Shown: positions 1-7,997 of the stretch, piece after piece
Position numbering within the stretch: the first letter of the stretch is position 1
How the letters are laid out: the number at the start of each line of letters is the position of its first letter
Virus record (IMG/VR): IMGVR_UViG_3300017765_000053
Coordinates: 1-25,041 of that record
Source: a virus
DNA length: 25,041 nt
Direction: 5' to 3' (one strand)
Made by a program: the position numbers and the translations under genes
The notes under the pieces: model-generated
Databases searched by the model: none
The model's input: only the letters and a program-made list of their open reading frames with translations
Told to the model about the DNA's origin: nothing

Positions 1-978
1 ATCATTTAATAATTCATAATCACCAAATGATCCATCATTTTTTCCATATAATTTTAAACGACTAACATCTCCAGTATCTGGATCTAGATTTTTAACTTGC
101 ATTAGTGCAAAAGATTGTGAATTTTGTGTTACTGTATAATTAGGAGTAACATTATATTCAATTGAAAATGAAGAATCATCAAAATCATTATATACTTGTT
201 GTGATAAACTTTGACTAGTTAGAAATATATATGGTGACTCTAATGTTAATGTTGTATCATTTAAAACTTTTGTAATCTTAGAAGTATATATAGGAGTTGT
301 TGTTGGAATTACGTTTGGTATTGGAAGAGGATTAACTGGAGATGTAACTGTTAAGGTTCCACCATTCATATCTGAATTAAATTTACCTCCAGTTAATAAT
401 AATTTTGAATTATTATTTCTATTAATATATCTTACAGTGCCAGTATTATATGTAGCTACTTGAGAGCCTCCTGTATATGATCTATCTAATTGTACCCCAA
501 TCTGTTCTTCTATTATAATATTTGGATCTTTTGTAAATATAATCTCTTCATTATTAACAGATGATGGAGAAACTGAAACTGTTTTTGACCAAACTGTATT
601 AATTTGTCCAATAAATTTACTTGGCACATCTTGATTATTTAGTCTAGCTAATTCAGTACCTAATATTACTATAGCATCGCCTTCTGGAGTATCTGGATAT
701 ATATAAATTACAATTACTCTAGAACCATCATCTTCTAAATAATTTATTATTTCATTATATATTGGATCATTATTTGAATCTATAATAGATATTTCTAAAA
801 CAGATCCTACATTTAAATTTGAAGGGTTACCTTGTAACTTAATTATATTTTTACCTGCTGTTAATGTGCTAGGAAATTGTGTTATTCTAAATACGTCAGG
901 AGAGGTATTAGAAGTGTCATTAAAAAATATATTTCTATTACTTAAATCCGGATTGTTTAGTATTCGTTTTTTTGCCAT
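1..978 (-). CDS. Virion structural protein, partial (C-terminus outside window)
   Basis: The frame is open from an ATG at 976-978 to the window edge and gives 326 residues starting MAKKRILNNPDLSNR. It has no stop inside the window, so the C-terminus is missing. The protein is rich in Ser, Thr, Asn and beta-type sequence. It carries a segment FALMQVKNLDPDTGDVSRLKLYG near the visible end, split here as FALMQVKNLDPD and SRLKLYG; a similar TKIRLYG segment occurs in the 386-residue protein at 16183-17343. This suggests a shared beta-sandwich module in tail or fibre proteins. It follows the fused Mre11-Rad50 gene by 29 nt and has its own late-type promoter element (1001-1010) and an AAGAAGAA ribosome site, so it is probably expressed late. 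I do not recognise a specific T4 counterpart. The structural assignment rests on composition and context. Confidence 0.7.
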   Translation of the reverse strand, partial: MAKKRILNNPDLSNRNIFFNDTSNTSPDVFRITQFPSTLTAGKNIIKLQGNPSNLNVGSVLEISIIDSNNDPIYNEIINYLEDDGSRVIVIYIYPDTPEGDAIVILGTELARLNNQDVPSKFIGQINTVWSKTVSVSPSSVNNEEIIFTKDPNIIIEEQIGVQLDRSYTGGSQVATYNTGTVRYINRNNNSKLLLTGGKFNSDMNGGTLTVTSPVNPLPIPNVIPTTTPIYTSKITKVLNDTTLTLESPYIFLTSQSLSQQVYNDFDDSSFSIEYNVTPNYTVTQNSQSFALMQVKNLDPDTGDVSRLKLYGKNDGSFGDYELLND

Positions 979-1000
979 CTGAACATACTTCTTCTTTTTA

Positions 1001-1010
1001 ATAAATATTA
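1001..1010 (-). promoter_or_regulatory. Late-promoter-like element TAATATTTAT
   Basis: The minus strand reads TAATATTTAT, followed by AAAAAGAAGAAG and an ATG 22 nt after the element. It overlaps the stop codon of the Mre11-Rad50 gene. Six-base arms ACATAC and GTATGT (983-988 and 1012-1017 on the plus strand) flank the element and the purine-rich ribosome site. Confidence 0.6.
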
Positions 1011-4000
1011 CGTATGTATAATCTGGCTAAAATTATCTGTTTTATTTACTTCTATTAAATTATCTACCATATCTCGCATAGATTCTACATGTGATATAAT
1101 AATTGAAAAGTCAAATTTAGTTCTAAAATATTCAAATAAATTTGTTACTGATGATATATGTTCTCTATCTAAACTTCCCCATCCTTCGTCTATTGCAATA
1201 AAATTAGGTCTAGGTAACGCAGAAACATTAATTAAAGCTACTCTAATTGCTAATGAACTCATAAATCGTTCCATTCCAGAAGTTAATTCTAATGGCCAAA
1301 AATTATCTTCATCGTATATAATATATCCATTAATATTTTTACCATCTGTATTTAATACCATATTAAAATCTACAACTTGATCTAGTACGTTATTTATTTC
1401 TGTTTCTATTTTAGGTAAAGCTTTTTTAATTAATTCATATGGAACGCCATCTCTTTTTACAGACTGTAAATAATATTCATATGCTTTATATTCAGTTTCT
1501 AACTGTTTATATGTTTCTAATTGTTCTAATGCAGTTTTCTTTTTAGTTTTTGCAACTTCTATTTCTCCATGATTTGATTTAACTTTATTAGTAATATTTT
1601 TCAAAGTATCTACAATGTCAGTTATTAGTTTCTTTTTATTTCTAATTTTTTCATCTATTGATTTATTATGAATAATAGCAGTTTCATTCTTTTTAAATAA
1701 TTCTTGACGTTCATTAGTTGTTTCTAATTCAGATTCTTTTGTTTGTAAATCACTTTCTAATACTTGTAATTGTAATTCAAATTTTTCTAATTTATTAGAT
1801 AAGTCTATATGTTCTTGATATTTTACAATTATATCTTGAATTATATCACGATTTGTTTGTAATTCAAATTGTTTTGTAAATGCAATATCTGCTAATTTTT
1901 TATTTTTTGGTAATTCTATTTTTGCTTCTTCAGCTTCTTTAACAAAAATATTAGAAGTACAATATTTGCAGGTATGATCATATTCATGCGTTAATAAATG
2001 ATCTATTTTTTGTTGTTGTATTTTAATTAATTGTTCCAATTGAGTAAGTTCTTTTGTTACAATTTTTATATCTTTATTTAATATTTCTTTTTTATTTTTT
2101 TGCAAATTGAATTGGTTAATTGATATTGATTCAATTGATTCATCATTTAATAAATTAATTTTATTTTCTAATTCTTCTATTTGTATTTCTATATTTTCTA
2201 TAGTATCAATTAACTGGTTTTCTGTTTTTTCTAAATCAGAAATATCTGGGCCGTCATATGACATTGGTTGTTTTGATTCAATTAATTCAACAATTTTGTT
2301 TTGTATATCATTTCTAGAATTTTGTAAATCATTATCATTTTTTTCTAATTCGATTATAGTATCTTGATTTTCAATAATAATATCATCAGACTCTTTTATA
2401 ATAGAACCAAAGTCTATTTTTTTATATTCTTTTAGTTTACCAGCTGTTTCTTTTATATCTTCTGATGCTAAATGATACAGTTGTTCAAATACAGTAGTGT
2501 CTAGAAATTGTGATAATAAATCTTTTCTTTCTCTTTGTGATTTTTCTATAAAATTATTATTATCAGCTTGTAATGAAAATGCTGTTAAAATAAAATCATC
2601 ATATGTTCCTAAATATCTTCGTATACTTTTATTTGTATCACTTCTTTCTTCTCCATTTAAATTTTCATCTTCATTATAAAAATTAACATTAACTTTAACA
2701 TGACCATGTTTTAATGTTACTCCTTCTCTTTCAATTGTATATAATTTATCATTTAATTTAAATTTAAAAATACCTTTAAATCCAGACTTTTTATTATTTA
2801 AAACTTCTTTTGATTTACTTGTTTTACTACATTTATCAAATATTGTATATATTATAGCATCTAGAAAAGATGATTTACCAGATGCATTTGCTGCAAATAA
2901 TCCTATAACATCAGATAATTTAGAAAAATCTACTTTATTTTTTTCTCCATATGAAAACATATTATCAAATTCAAACGATACCGGATACCATGTTACGTTT
3001 CTAACTGATTCTAAAACAGGTAGTTTAGAATTTATTGTTCTATTAATATGTCTAATTGCATCTAATTCTTTTTTATTGGAGTCTGGATAATTTTCATTTA
3101 TAAAATTTGTTATTAAATTATTTTGATGCTCTACATCCCGTACGTTACCTATTGCAATAGATCCATTTTTGTTACTTTCAATATGATTTGCAGTACGTTG
3201 TATTGATATATCTTGAACTTTATATTTTTTACGTATAGTTGCAATAAGTTTTTTAATGTCAGATGCATCTGTATCAGTAAATTTAATTCTAACTCTAGGT
3301 TTTATAGGTATTCTATGTGGAGATTTTTTAATTTTGTTTTTTTCTACTTCAAAAGTAACATATCCATAGTCATTTTGTATTTCAACAAATTTTGATGTAC
3401 GATCTGGCAGATCCCATACTAATATACCATGATCAAGAACTTCTCCATGATTTTGTTGAATTAATGATCCAGGATATCCAATAGTTTTTTGAGTGTTTAA
3501 GAACTGTGCAGGTTTGTGTATATCGCCTAGTAATGTTAAATCATGTCCTTCGAACAAATCAGTAGTAACATGTTCATTGGATATTTTAAATCCAATGTCG
3601 GTTTTAGCATTATGTACAGCCCCATGATGTAATGCAATTTTATATGCAGCTTTATATTCTGATGCTTTAATATAATTTTTAGGTGCAACATCTACTGCCA
3701 TATGATTAAATACAACACCAGCCATTTCAAATAATCCATTATCTTTTATAAAATGAATATTTGAGTTTTGTATTACATCTAATATTGGAGATAAAGCATC
3801 CATACGATACAAATTATTTAAATTCATATCATGATTTCCTAACATTACAATTGTAGGTATTTCAAATCCATTAAAAAATTTAGTAAGCATATTTATCAGC
3901 TCAGGAGACATATCTAATTTAGAATGTACTATATCACCGGTTACTACGCATATACTATTTCTTGTTGCATGTTGTGCTAAATATAGAAATAAATTTTCAA

Positions 4001-4109
4001 AAACTTCTGTATATTCTTTATGTCGTTTTAATGTTCGGATATGTATATCTGAAATATGAAATATTTTATCAATATGTGTTATTGTAGTATTTAGTTTTTT
4101 TATTTCCAT
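1008..4109 (-). CDS. 46/47: Fused Mre11-Rad50 recombination nuclease (T4 gp47-gp46 in one chain)
   Basis: This 1033-residue protein joins two subunits that T4 encodes separately. Residues 1-340 are an Mre11/SbcD calcineurin-like nuclease: D21-x-H23, GD59..H62, GNHD 91-94, HH 161-162 and GD196-x-H198 are the metal-binding motifs. Residues 375-1033 are a Rad50/SbcC ATPase: Walker A AANASGKS 406-413, long coiled coils 570-880 around a zinc hook C714-K-Y-C717, signature TSGMERF 943-949, Walker B FIAIDE with D974/E975, D-loop SLD 979-981 and switch His1007. All catalytic motifs are intact, so the fusion looks functional. In T4 the complex resects DNA ends for recombination-dependent replication. 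The start ATG overlaps the end of the primase gene by 10 nt, so the two are probably co-transcribed and translationally coupled. There is no frameshift at the domain junction. Confidence 0.95.
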   Translation of the reverse strand: MEIKKLNTTITHIDKIFHISDIHIRTLKRHKEYTEVFENLFLYLAQHATRNSICVVTGDIVHSKLDMSPELINMLTKFFNGFEIPTIVMLGNHDMNLNNLYRMDALSPILDVIQNSNIHFIKDNGLFEMAGVVFNHMAVDVAPKNYIKASEYKAAYKIALHHGAVHNAKTDIGFKISNEHVTTDLFEGHDLTLLGDIHKPAQFLNTQKTIGYPGSLIQQNHGEVLDHGILVWDLPDRTSKFVEIQNDYGYVTFEVEKNKIKKSPHRIPIKPRVRIKFTDTDASDIKKLIATIRKKYKVQDISIQRTANHIESNKNGSIAIGNVRDVEHQNNLITNFINENYPDSNKKELDAIRHINRTINSKLPVLESVRNVTWYPVSFEFDNMFSYGEKNKVDFSKLSDVIGLFAANASGKSSFLDAIIYTIFDKCSKTSKSKEVLNNKKSGFKGIFKFKLNDKLYTIEREGVTLKHGHVKVNVNFYNEDENLNGEERSDTNKSIRRYLGTYDDFILTAFSLQADNNNFIEKSQRERKDLLSQFLDTTVFEQLYHLASEDIKETAGKLKEYKKIDFGSIIKESDDIIIENQDTIIELEKNDNDLQNSRNDIQNKIVELIESKQPMSYDGPDISDLEKTENQLIDTIENIEIQIEELENKINLLNDESIESISINQFNLQKNKKEILNKDIKIVTKELTQLEQLIKIQQQKIDHLLTHEYDHTCKYCTSNIFVKEAEEAKIELPKNKKLADIAFTKQFELQTNRDIIQDIIVKYQEHIDLSNKLEKFELQLQVLESDLQTKESELETTNERQELFKKNETAIIHNKSIDEKIRNKKKLITDIVDTLKNITNKVKSNHGEIEVAKTKKKTALEQLETYKQLETEYKAYEYYLQSVKRDGVPYELIKKALPKIETEINNVLDQVVDFNMVLNTDGKNINGYIIYDEDNFWPLELTSGMERFMSSLAIRVALINVSALPRPNFIAIDEGWGSLDREHISSVTNLFEYFRTKFDFSIIISHVESMRDMVDNLIEVNKTDNFSQIIHT
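2137..2158. repeat. 22-nt exact match to 5135-5156
   Basis: This stretch within the Rad50 coiled-coil coding region (encoding LLNDES on the minus strand) is identical to a stretch in the intergenic region before primase. The plus strand begins gattcatcatttaataaa at both places. Confidence 0.7.
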
Positions 4110-5041
4110 AATAGATTCATTCTTAATTCCATTAATCTTTCAAATGAAAATTTATAAGTGTCTTGTATTTGTTTTGTAATATGTTTATATCCTAATTCAT
4201 TAGGATCTTTGTCTTTTAATTCGATAAAATGTACATTTAATCCTTCTGCCATAAATCGTTCTGCAATATTTAATGCATTTCTTATTGCGTCGTTGTCTAG
4301 GCAAATGTATACATCTTTAACACGCTCTTCAATAATTTTCTTTTGCAACATTGGTTGTATTATTTTTCCAAATAATGGGATAGCATTACGTTTTATAGTA
4401 ATTGCATCAAATGACCCTTCACATAATATTATAGGTTCGTTCCAATTAATTAACATTTCAAAACCAATTATATCTTTTGAAACTTGTGGATTTTTATGTT
4501 TTTGAGTATCATGTTTATAAAAAGCTCTAGATACAAAATAATTTAATTGTCCGCCAGCATCATAGCTAGGTATAATAATTTTACCGGAGTATTGGCCAGC
4601 TTCAGCATATCCAATTCTATATTTAATAATGTCAAATATAGAAACTCCTCTATTTTTTAAATAATATATTGCATTTCTATAATCCGGCGTATTTTTTGTT
4701 ATCCATAATGGTTTATATTCATCTGGTAATTTTATAGTATACTCTTCTTGTTTTGTCTCTGTATTTCTATATTTGGTTATTTCAATTAATTTATTTAATT
4801 TTTCAAATGTTTGCCTGGGAACTTTTAATTGTTTAAATAAAGTTAGTATACTTCTACCTTTTTTATCAGATATCCAACAATGCCATGGGTTTTGACCTTC
4901 AGATGTTGTATTTAAGTTTACTTCTAACTTAGGTTTATAATGTGAAACAAATGGAGAAAAAAATGCAATATTATCTCCTGATGTTTGTTTACCTTTACCT
5001 AATACTGATTCTAACAGTTGAAGTAGTTTTAGGTTTGTCAT
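4100..5041 (-). CDS. 61: DNA primase, DnaG/T4 gp61 type with TOPRIM domain
   Basis: This 313-residue protein synthesises RNA primers for lagging-strand replication and would work with a gp41-like helicase that is not in this window. The TOPRIM fold is clear: IILCEGSFDA with Glu208, then YICLDNDA with Asp249 and Asp251, then DKDPNE near 277-282. The central part (120-200) matches the primase core. The N-terminal zinc-binding region is degenerate: around SPFVSHYKP (29-37) and HCWISDKKG (54-62) the usual Cys/His ligands are mostly Ser, Val, Ile or Asp, and only Cys55 with a few His residues remains. Its size is close to T4 gp61. It follows a 196-nt intergenic region with a sigma70-like promoter and lies just before the Mre11-Rad50 gene. 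Confidence 0.9.
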   Translation of the reverse strand: MTNLKLLQLLESVLGKGKQTSGDNIAFFSPFVSHYKPKLEVNLNTTSEGQNPWHCWISDKKGRSILTLFKQLKVPRQTFEKLNKLIEITKYRNTETKQEEYTIKLPDEYKPLWITKNTPDYRNAIYYLKNRGVSIFDIIKYRIGYAEAGQYSGKIIIPSYDAGGQLNYFVSRAFYKHDTQKHKNPQVSKDIIGFEMLINWNEPIILCEGSFDAITIKRNAIPLFGKIIQPMLQKKIIEERVKDVYICLDNDAIRNALNIAERFMAEGLNVHFIELKDKDPNELGYKHITKQIQDTYKFSFERLMELRMNLLWK

Positions 5042-5049
5042 ATAATAAT

Positions 5050-5077
5050 ATTATAAGAAAATTTTAGTATAATTCAA
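5050..5077 (-). promoter_or_regulatory. Sigma70-like promoter TTGAAT-16-TATAAT for primase
   Basis: On the minus strand the -35 box is TTGAAT (5072-5077), the spacer is 16 nt, and the -10 box TATAAT (5050-5055) is a perfect match. The primase ATG begins 8 nt after the -10 box, so the transcript would be leaderless or nearly so. A second TATAAT lies upstream at 5095-5100 but has only a poor -35, and it would leave a normal leader. This suggests expression by the unmodified host polymerase, earlier than the structural genes. Confidence 0.45.
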
Positions 5078-5134
5078 AGAATTTGGATTACTATATTATA
5101 AGTTAGACACAATACATTACATTATCGGTCTAAC

Positions 5135-5156
5135 GATTCATCATTTAATAAATTAA
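5135..5156. repeat. 22-nt exact match to 2137-2158
   Basis: Non-coding copy of the repeat, next to the GTTAGAC/GTCTAAC inverted repeat. The identity ends abruptly on both sides (flanks differ), in the same orientation as the coding copy. Confidence 0.7.
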
Positions 5157-5237
5157 CATATATTAAAAGATTTCATCTTTATATTAAATACATACTTACA
5201 TAAAAAAAATAATAAAAATATTTCAAAGATCAAACCA

Positions 5238-5717
5238 TTAACTAAAAAAATTATTTATAGTTGGCTGTTCATCTATTTTACAACATTCTTCTAACCATTC
5301 CATTGGCATATCTTTTTTTGCAATATGTTTAATTCCAATTTTAATTGCGTATGCTTCATATGTTGTTTTTGAACCTTTGGATATTTTTTGATTTGGATTC
5401 TGAAATATTATTCTTAAATCTATATCAGGATTTGAAGCTAATATATTTTTCATCTTTTGTCTATCAGTACTAGTCCATCTTCCTTTTGTTTCAATATACA
5501 TTAAAATACCATTCTTTTTTGTAAATATAAAATCAGGTGTATATTTTGAATTTTTTTGTGGAACTATATATTGTAACGTTTCTGTTTCATAATTTACAGG
5601 ATATTTTGCTTCTTTTATTTGATCTGCTACTTTTAATTCTAATCCAGATCTATAACCATATTTATATGCTGCTTGACGTTGTTTACTGCCAGCAGTATGC
5701 CAGTGATTTTTCTTCAT
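5238..5717 (-). CDS. Endonuclease I-like Holliday junction resolvase
   Basis: This 159-residue protein matches the phage T7 endonuclease I family, which resolves four-way and branched DNA before packaging. The PD-(D/E)xK-type active site is visible: Glu27 in YRSGLELKVAD, Asp62 in YTPDF, then Glu76-Thr-Lys78 in IETKGRW. These correspond to T7 Glu20, Asp55, Glu65 and Lys67. Length is close to the T7 enzyme (149). The ATG has a good ribosome site, AAAGGAAAAAAG, which overlaps the end of the kinase-like gene 12 nt upstream. It is the last gene of a run that begins with a structural protein at 7939, so it appears to be expressed with late genes. T4 uses an unrelated enzyme, gp49, for this job. Confidence 0.88.
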   Translation of the reverse strand: MKKNHWHTAGSKQRQAAYKYGYRSGLELKVADQIKEAKYPVNYETETLQYIVPQKNSKYTPDFIFTKKNGILMYIETKGRWTSTDRQKMKNILASNPDIDLRIIFQNPNQKISKGSKTTYEAYAIKIGIKHIAKKDMPMEWLEECCKIDEQPTINNFFS

Positions 5718-5729
5718 AACTTTTTTCCT

Positions 5730-6275
5730 TTACCAATCAACCATTACTAAATTACCATTCCAGCTCATTATATTGTCTGGTTTAAAATCTAATGATAATT
5801 CAAAATCGCCAATTCCGGTGTTTTTTACTTGTTGTTCTAACGCTCTTATAAAACTAGATATATTTTCATTTAAGTTTCTAGCGCCATCATTATTAAAATA
5901 ATCAAATATACTAGTTTCAACTCCTTGACTTCTAGCATATTCTTTATAATTTTCATAAAAATTTGAAATTTCTTGTAACATAGTAGAAGACAAATTACTA
6001 GCTCGATTCATTATATACATGTTATTCATACTGTCAGAATAAACAACTGGTATAAATGCATTAAATTCATTATATCTTCCTACTATAACATCAGCAACCG
6101 CAGTTTCATCTGGTTCTGAAGTTATTTTCATTAATAAATCTTCTCCATTAATACTATATATCTTTCCATTATCGCCAGAATTAAAAAATTTAAATTCTTT
6201 ATTTCTTATTTTTGATAATAATCTGTTAGATTCTTCTTCAGATATTTCATTTAATATATTTTTTAATTTTATCAT
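5730..6275 (-). CDS. Minimal protein-kinase-like protein
   Basis: The 181-residue protein starts MIKLKNILNEISEEES. I chose the ATG at 6273-6275, two nt after the upstream stop, over the in-frame TTG at 6279-6281. A glycine-containing loop NSGDNGKIY (32-40) and Lys50 in LLMKIT resemble the ATP-binding lobe. SLDFKPDNIM has the D163-x-K-P-x-N168 pattern of a kinase catalytic loop, and the protein ends MVDW with Asp180 at the position of the DFG-type metal ligand. The frame stops right there, so the rest of the C-lobe is absent. It could be a small active kinase like those common in marine phages, a truncated enzyme, or a binding pseudokinase. It sits between structural genes and the endonuclease. 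Confidence 0.55.
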   Translation of the reverse strand: MIKLKNILNEISEEESNRLLSKIRNKEFKFFNSGDNGKIYSINGEDLLMKITSEPDETAVADVIVGRYNEFNAFIPVVYSDSMNNMYIMNRASNLSSTMLQEISNFYENYKEYARSQGVETSIFDYFNNDGARNLNENISSFIRALEQQVKNTGIGDFELSLDFKPDNIMSWNGNLVMVDW

Positions 6276-6277
6276 AA

Positions 6278-7939
6278 TCAATCAAATTCATTATCGTCTA
6301 CTATATTTGCAAATCTATCTTGATCTAAATCACAACGTACTAGAAAATTCATATCAATATCATTACGATTTTTTACTGGCGTTGCAAATTTTCCTATAGC
6401 TAATAGTTCAGCATATTCATTATATAATCCAATCGTAGTTATATATGGTTCGAAAGCACTAGACGTAACATGGGACATATATGTCTCATTATCATCATTT
6501 GTTGAACTATGATTTGTTGTCAAATTAAAATCACCTTGTTCTACTTTACATAATGTTGAAAATTCAAATATATTAGTTGTGCTTTTATAACTGCCGGAAT
6601 ATGCAAATGTTATTGCATCGTCATATCGAACATCTGGACTAGTTATTACAAATAATCCGTTTTCATGAAATGCATTTCCAACTCTATTTGTTTGCAATAA
6701 GCCTCCGCCTTCTGTACGATCTGCTAATGAATTAACATTTGATTGATTTAAAGCTTTATTATAGATTCGAATTTCATCTAAATATCCATTGAAATAATCA
6801 GTACCATCATGAACTCCTGATCTAAATACTTGATTTCCTCCAAATTTTATAGAGTCTATATTATTTATAGCTACTGAAGATGTTTTAAAATTATTTATTT
6901 GATCATTACTAAGTAATGAATTAGATGTTAATGAACTATGTAACGAAGCATTTACATACATTTCCATAGTACTACCAGTTTTTTGACAAACAACATGAGT
7001 CCAACTACTAGAAACAAATGCAGATGAAGTAATTTGATTATTTAAAACTTTTGTTCCTTGTATAGAAAATACCAATTGGTTACTACCACTTAATTCAATT
7101 TTAAATGGATATTGATCACTATCTTTATTTCTTTGTTTTCCTATTATTAATTGATTAGTAGTTCCGGTATTTGATCCACTGTATATATAAAACGAAAGTG
7201 CATAATCATGATCTCTATCAAATGGAGCGTATCTAATGCCAGGATTAGATATTTCCATATATCCAGATCCAGAAAAATATGCCGAATATCCAATTGGATT
7301 TTTATCTCCATCTGAATGCGTAACTCCTTTTGGAAATGTAACATTAGAAGCTGTTACATATTCAGTAATTCGACGTAAATCAAAATACTCATTAAATACT
7401 TCATAAAATAATTCATCTCCAACAAATGAACTTGTTATAATACCAGAATCAATAATATTTTCATATTCATCGGAATGTAAATTATAAGATCCACTATAAA
7501 TAAATGATCCTCGTTTAATTGTTAGCCCCATTTGTGTTTGAGGTATACTAAAAACTGAAGCAGATTGATACAGTATCTTAGTAGATTTAGCTGGAGGACA
7601 TATTAATCCGTGAGTTTGTAATGCATTATCTTTATGTTTATAGAATAAATGATTAATAGAATAGTATATATTAAATGGAAATGATCCATTTTGATGATTT
7701 TTGCCAAATGGATTAAATAATTGTTGATTAAAATAATATGCTTCGTTGGTAAAAGGATTAATTTCTGGTATCTCTGGAACATAATTTGCTTCTAATGATA
7801 AATGATTATCATCTAAACTTCCAGACCTCATTGTAAACGTCTTATTAAGTTGTATTGGAGTAATTTTAGTATCTGATTGTCCTACACGTTTAAATACTTG
7901 CGGATATGTTCCGTTTTTATCTTTAATAATGTTTGGCAT
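6278..7939 (-). CDS. Virion surface protein with LamG domain
   Basis: This 553-residue protein has a concanavalin/LamG-type fold at about 216-408. It runs from SAYFSGSGYMEI through SSSWTHVVCQKTG and MEMYVNASL to FNGYLDEIRIYNKAL, the usual first strand, W-T-H-V strand and closing G-x-L-D-E-x-R-I-Y strand. Many Ser-Gly-Ser segments are present. The last 55 residues (YITTIGLYNEYAELLAIGKF...) closely match the end of the next protein upstream (7998-9377), so the two share a C-terminal module. LamG folds often bind sugars, so a tail-fibre or adhesion role is plausible but inferred. The ATG follows a GGGG ribosome site that is buried in the hairpin at 7950-7984. Confidence 0.75.
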   Translation of the reverse strand: MPNIIKDKNGTYPQVFKRVGQSDTKITPIQLNKTFTMRSGSLDDNHLSLEANYVPEIPEINPFTNEAYYFNQQLFNPFGKNHQNGSFPFNIYYSINHLFYKHKDNALQTHGLICPPAKSTKILYQSASVFSIPQTQMGLTIKRGSFIYSGSYNLHSDEYENIIDSGIITSSFVGDELFYEVFNEYFDLRRITEYVTASNVTFPKGVTHSDGDKNPIGYSAYFSGSGYMEISNPGIRYAPFDRDHDYALSFYIYSGSNTGTTNQLIIGKQRNKDSDQYPFKIELSGSNQLVFSIQGTKVLNNQITSSAFVSSSWTHVVCQKTGSTMEMYVNASLHSSLTSNSLLSNDQINNFKTSSVAINNIDSIKFGGNQVFRSGVHDGTDYFNGYLDEIRIYNKALNQSNVNSLADRTEGGGLLQTNRVGNAFHENGLFVITSPDVRYDDAITFAYSGSYKSTTNIFEFSTLCKVEQGDFNLTTNHSSTNDDNETYMSHVTSSAFEPYITTIGLYNEYAELLAIGKFATPVKNRNDIDMNFLVRCDLDQDRFANIVDDNEFD

Positions 7940-7949
7940 AATAGTAAAA

Positions 7950-7984
7950 CCCCGCTATATTCTTTTTATATAAATATAACGGGG
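7950..7984 (-). promoter_or_regulatory. Hairpin holding a late promoter element and the ribosome site
   Basis: Arms CCCCGTTATATT and AATATAGCGGGG (minus strand; plus coordinates 7973-7984 and 7950-7961) form a 12-bp stem with one G-T pair and an 11-nt loop. TTTT follows the 3' arm, so it could act as a weak intrinsic terminator for the 7998-9377 gene. The GGGG of the 3' arm lies 10 nt before the ATG at 7939 and is the only visible ribosome site. The element TTATATTTAT (7970-7979), one base off the late consensus, spans the 5' arm and loop, so a transcript starting from it would lose the 5' arm. Confidence 0.7.
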
Positions 7985-7997
7985 ATAAAATCAATGA

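Larger units (their letters stand above)
5042..5237 (-). other. Intergenic regulatory region before primase
   Basis: These 196 nt are the longest non-coding stretch in the window. On the minus strand they hold a 6-bp hairpin AAAGAT-gaa-ATCTTTT (5166-5180), which is a weak terminator-like structure. Next comes an inverted repeat GTTAGAC/GTCTAAC (5102-5108 and 5128-5134) with a 19-nt spacer, then TATAAT at 5095-5100, and then a full TTGAAT-16-TATAAT promoter. The region separates a late-type operon (structural genes plus endonuclease) from the replication/recombination genes. A 22-nt stretch at 5135-5156 is identical to 2137-2158 in the Mre11-Rad50 gene. Confidence 0.5.

Noticed and set aside
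6276-6281. TTG start for the kinase-like gene
   Set aside because: An ATG two codons later gives the familiar MIKLKNIL start directly after the upstream stop; the TTG has no better ribosome site.
6440-6460. TTCGAA-type tRNA T-loop-like sequence
   Set aside because: It is inside a coding region and no acceptor or anticodon stems can be formed around it.
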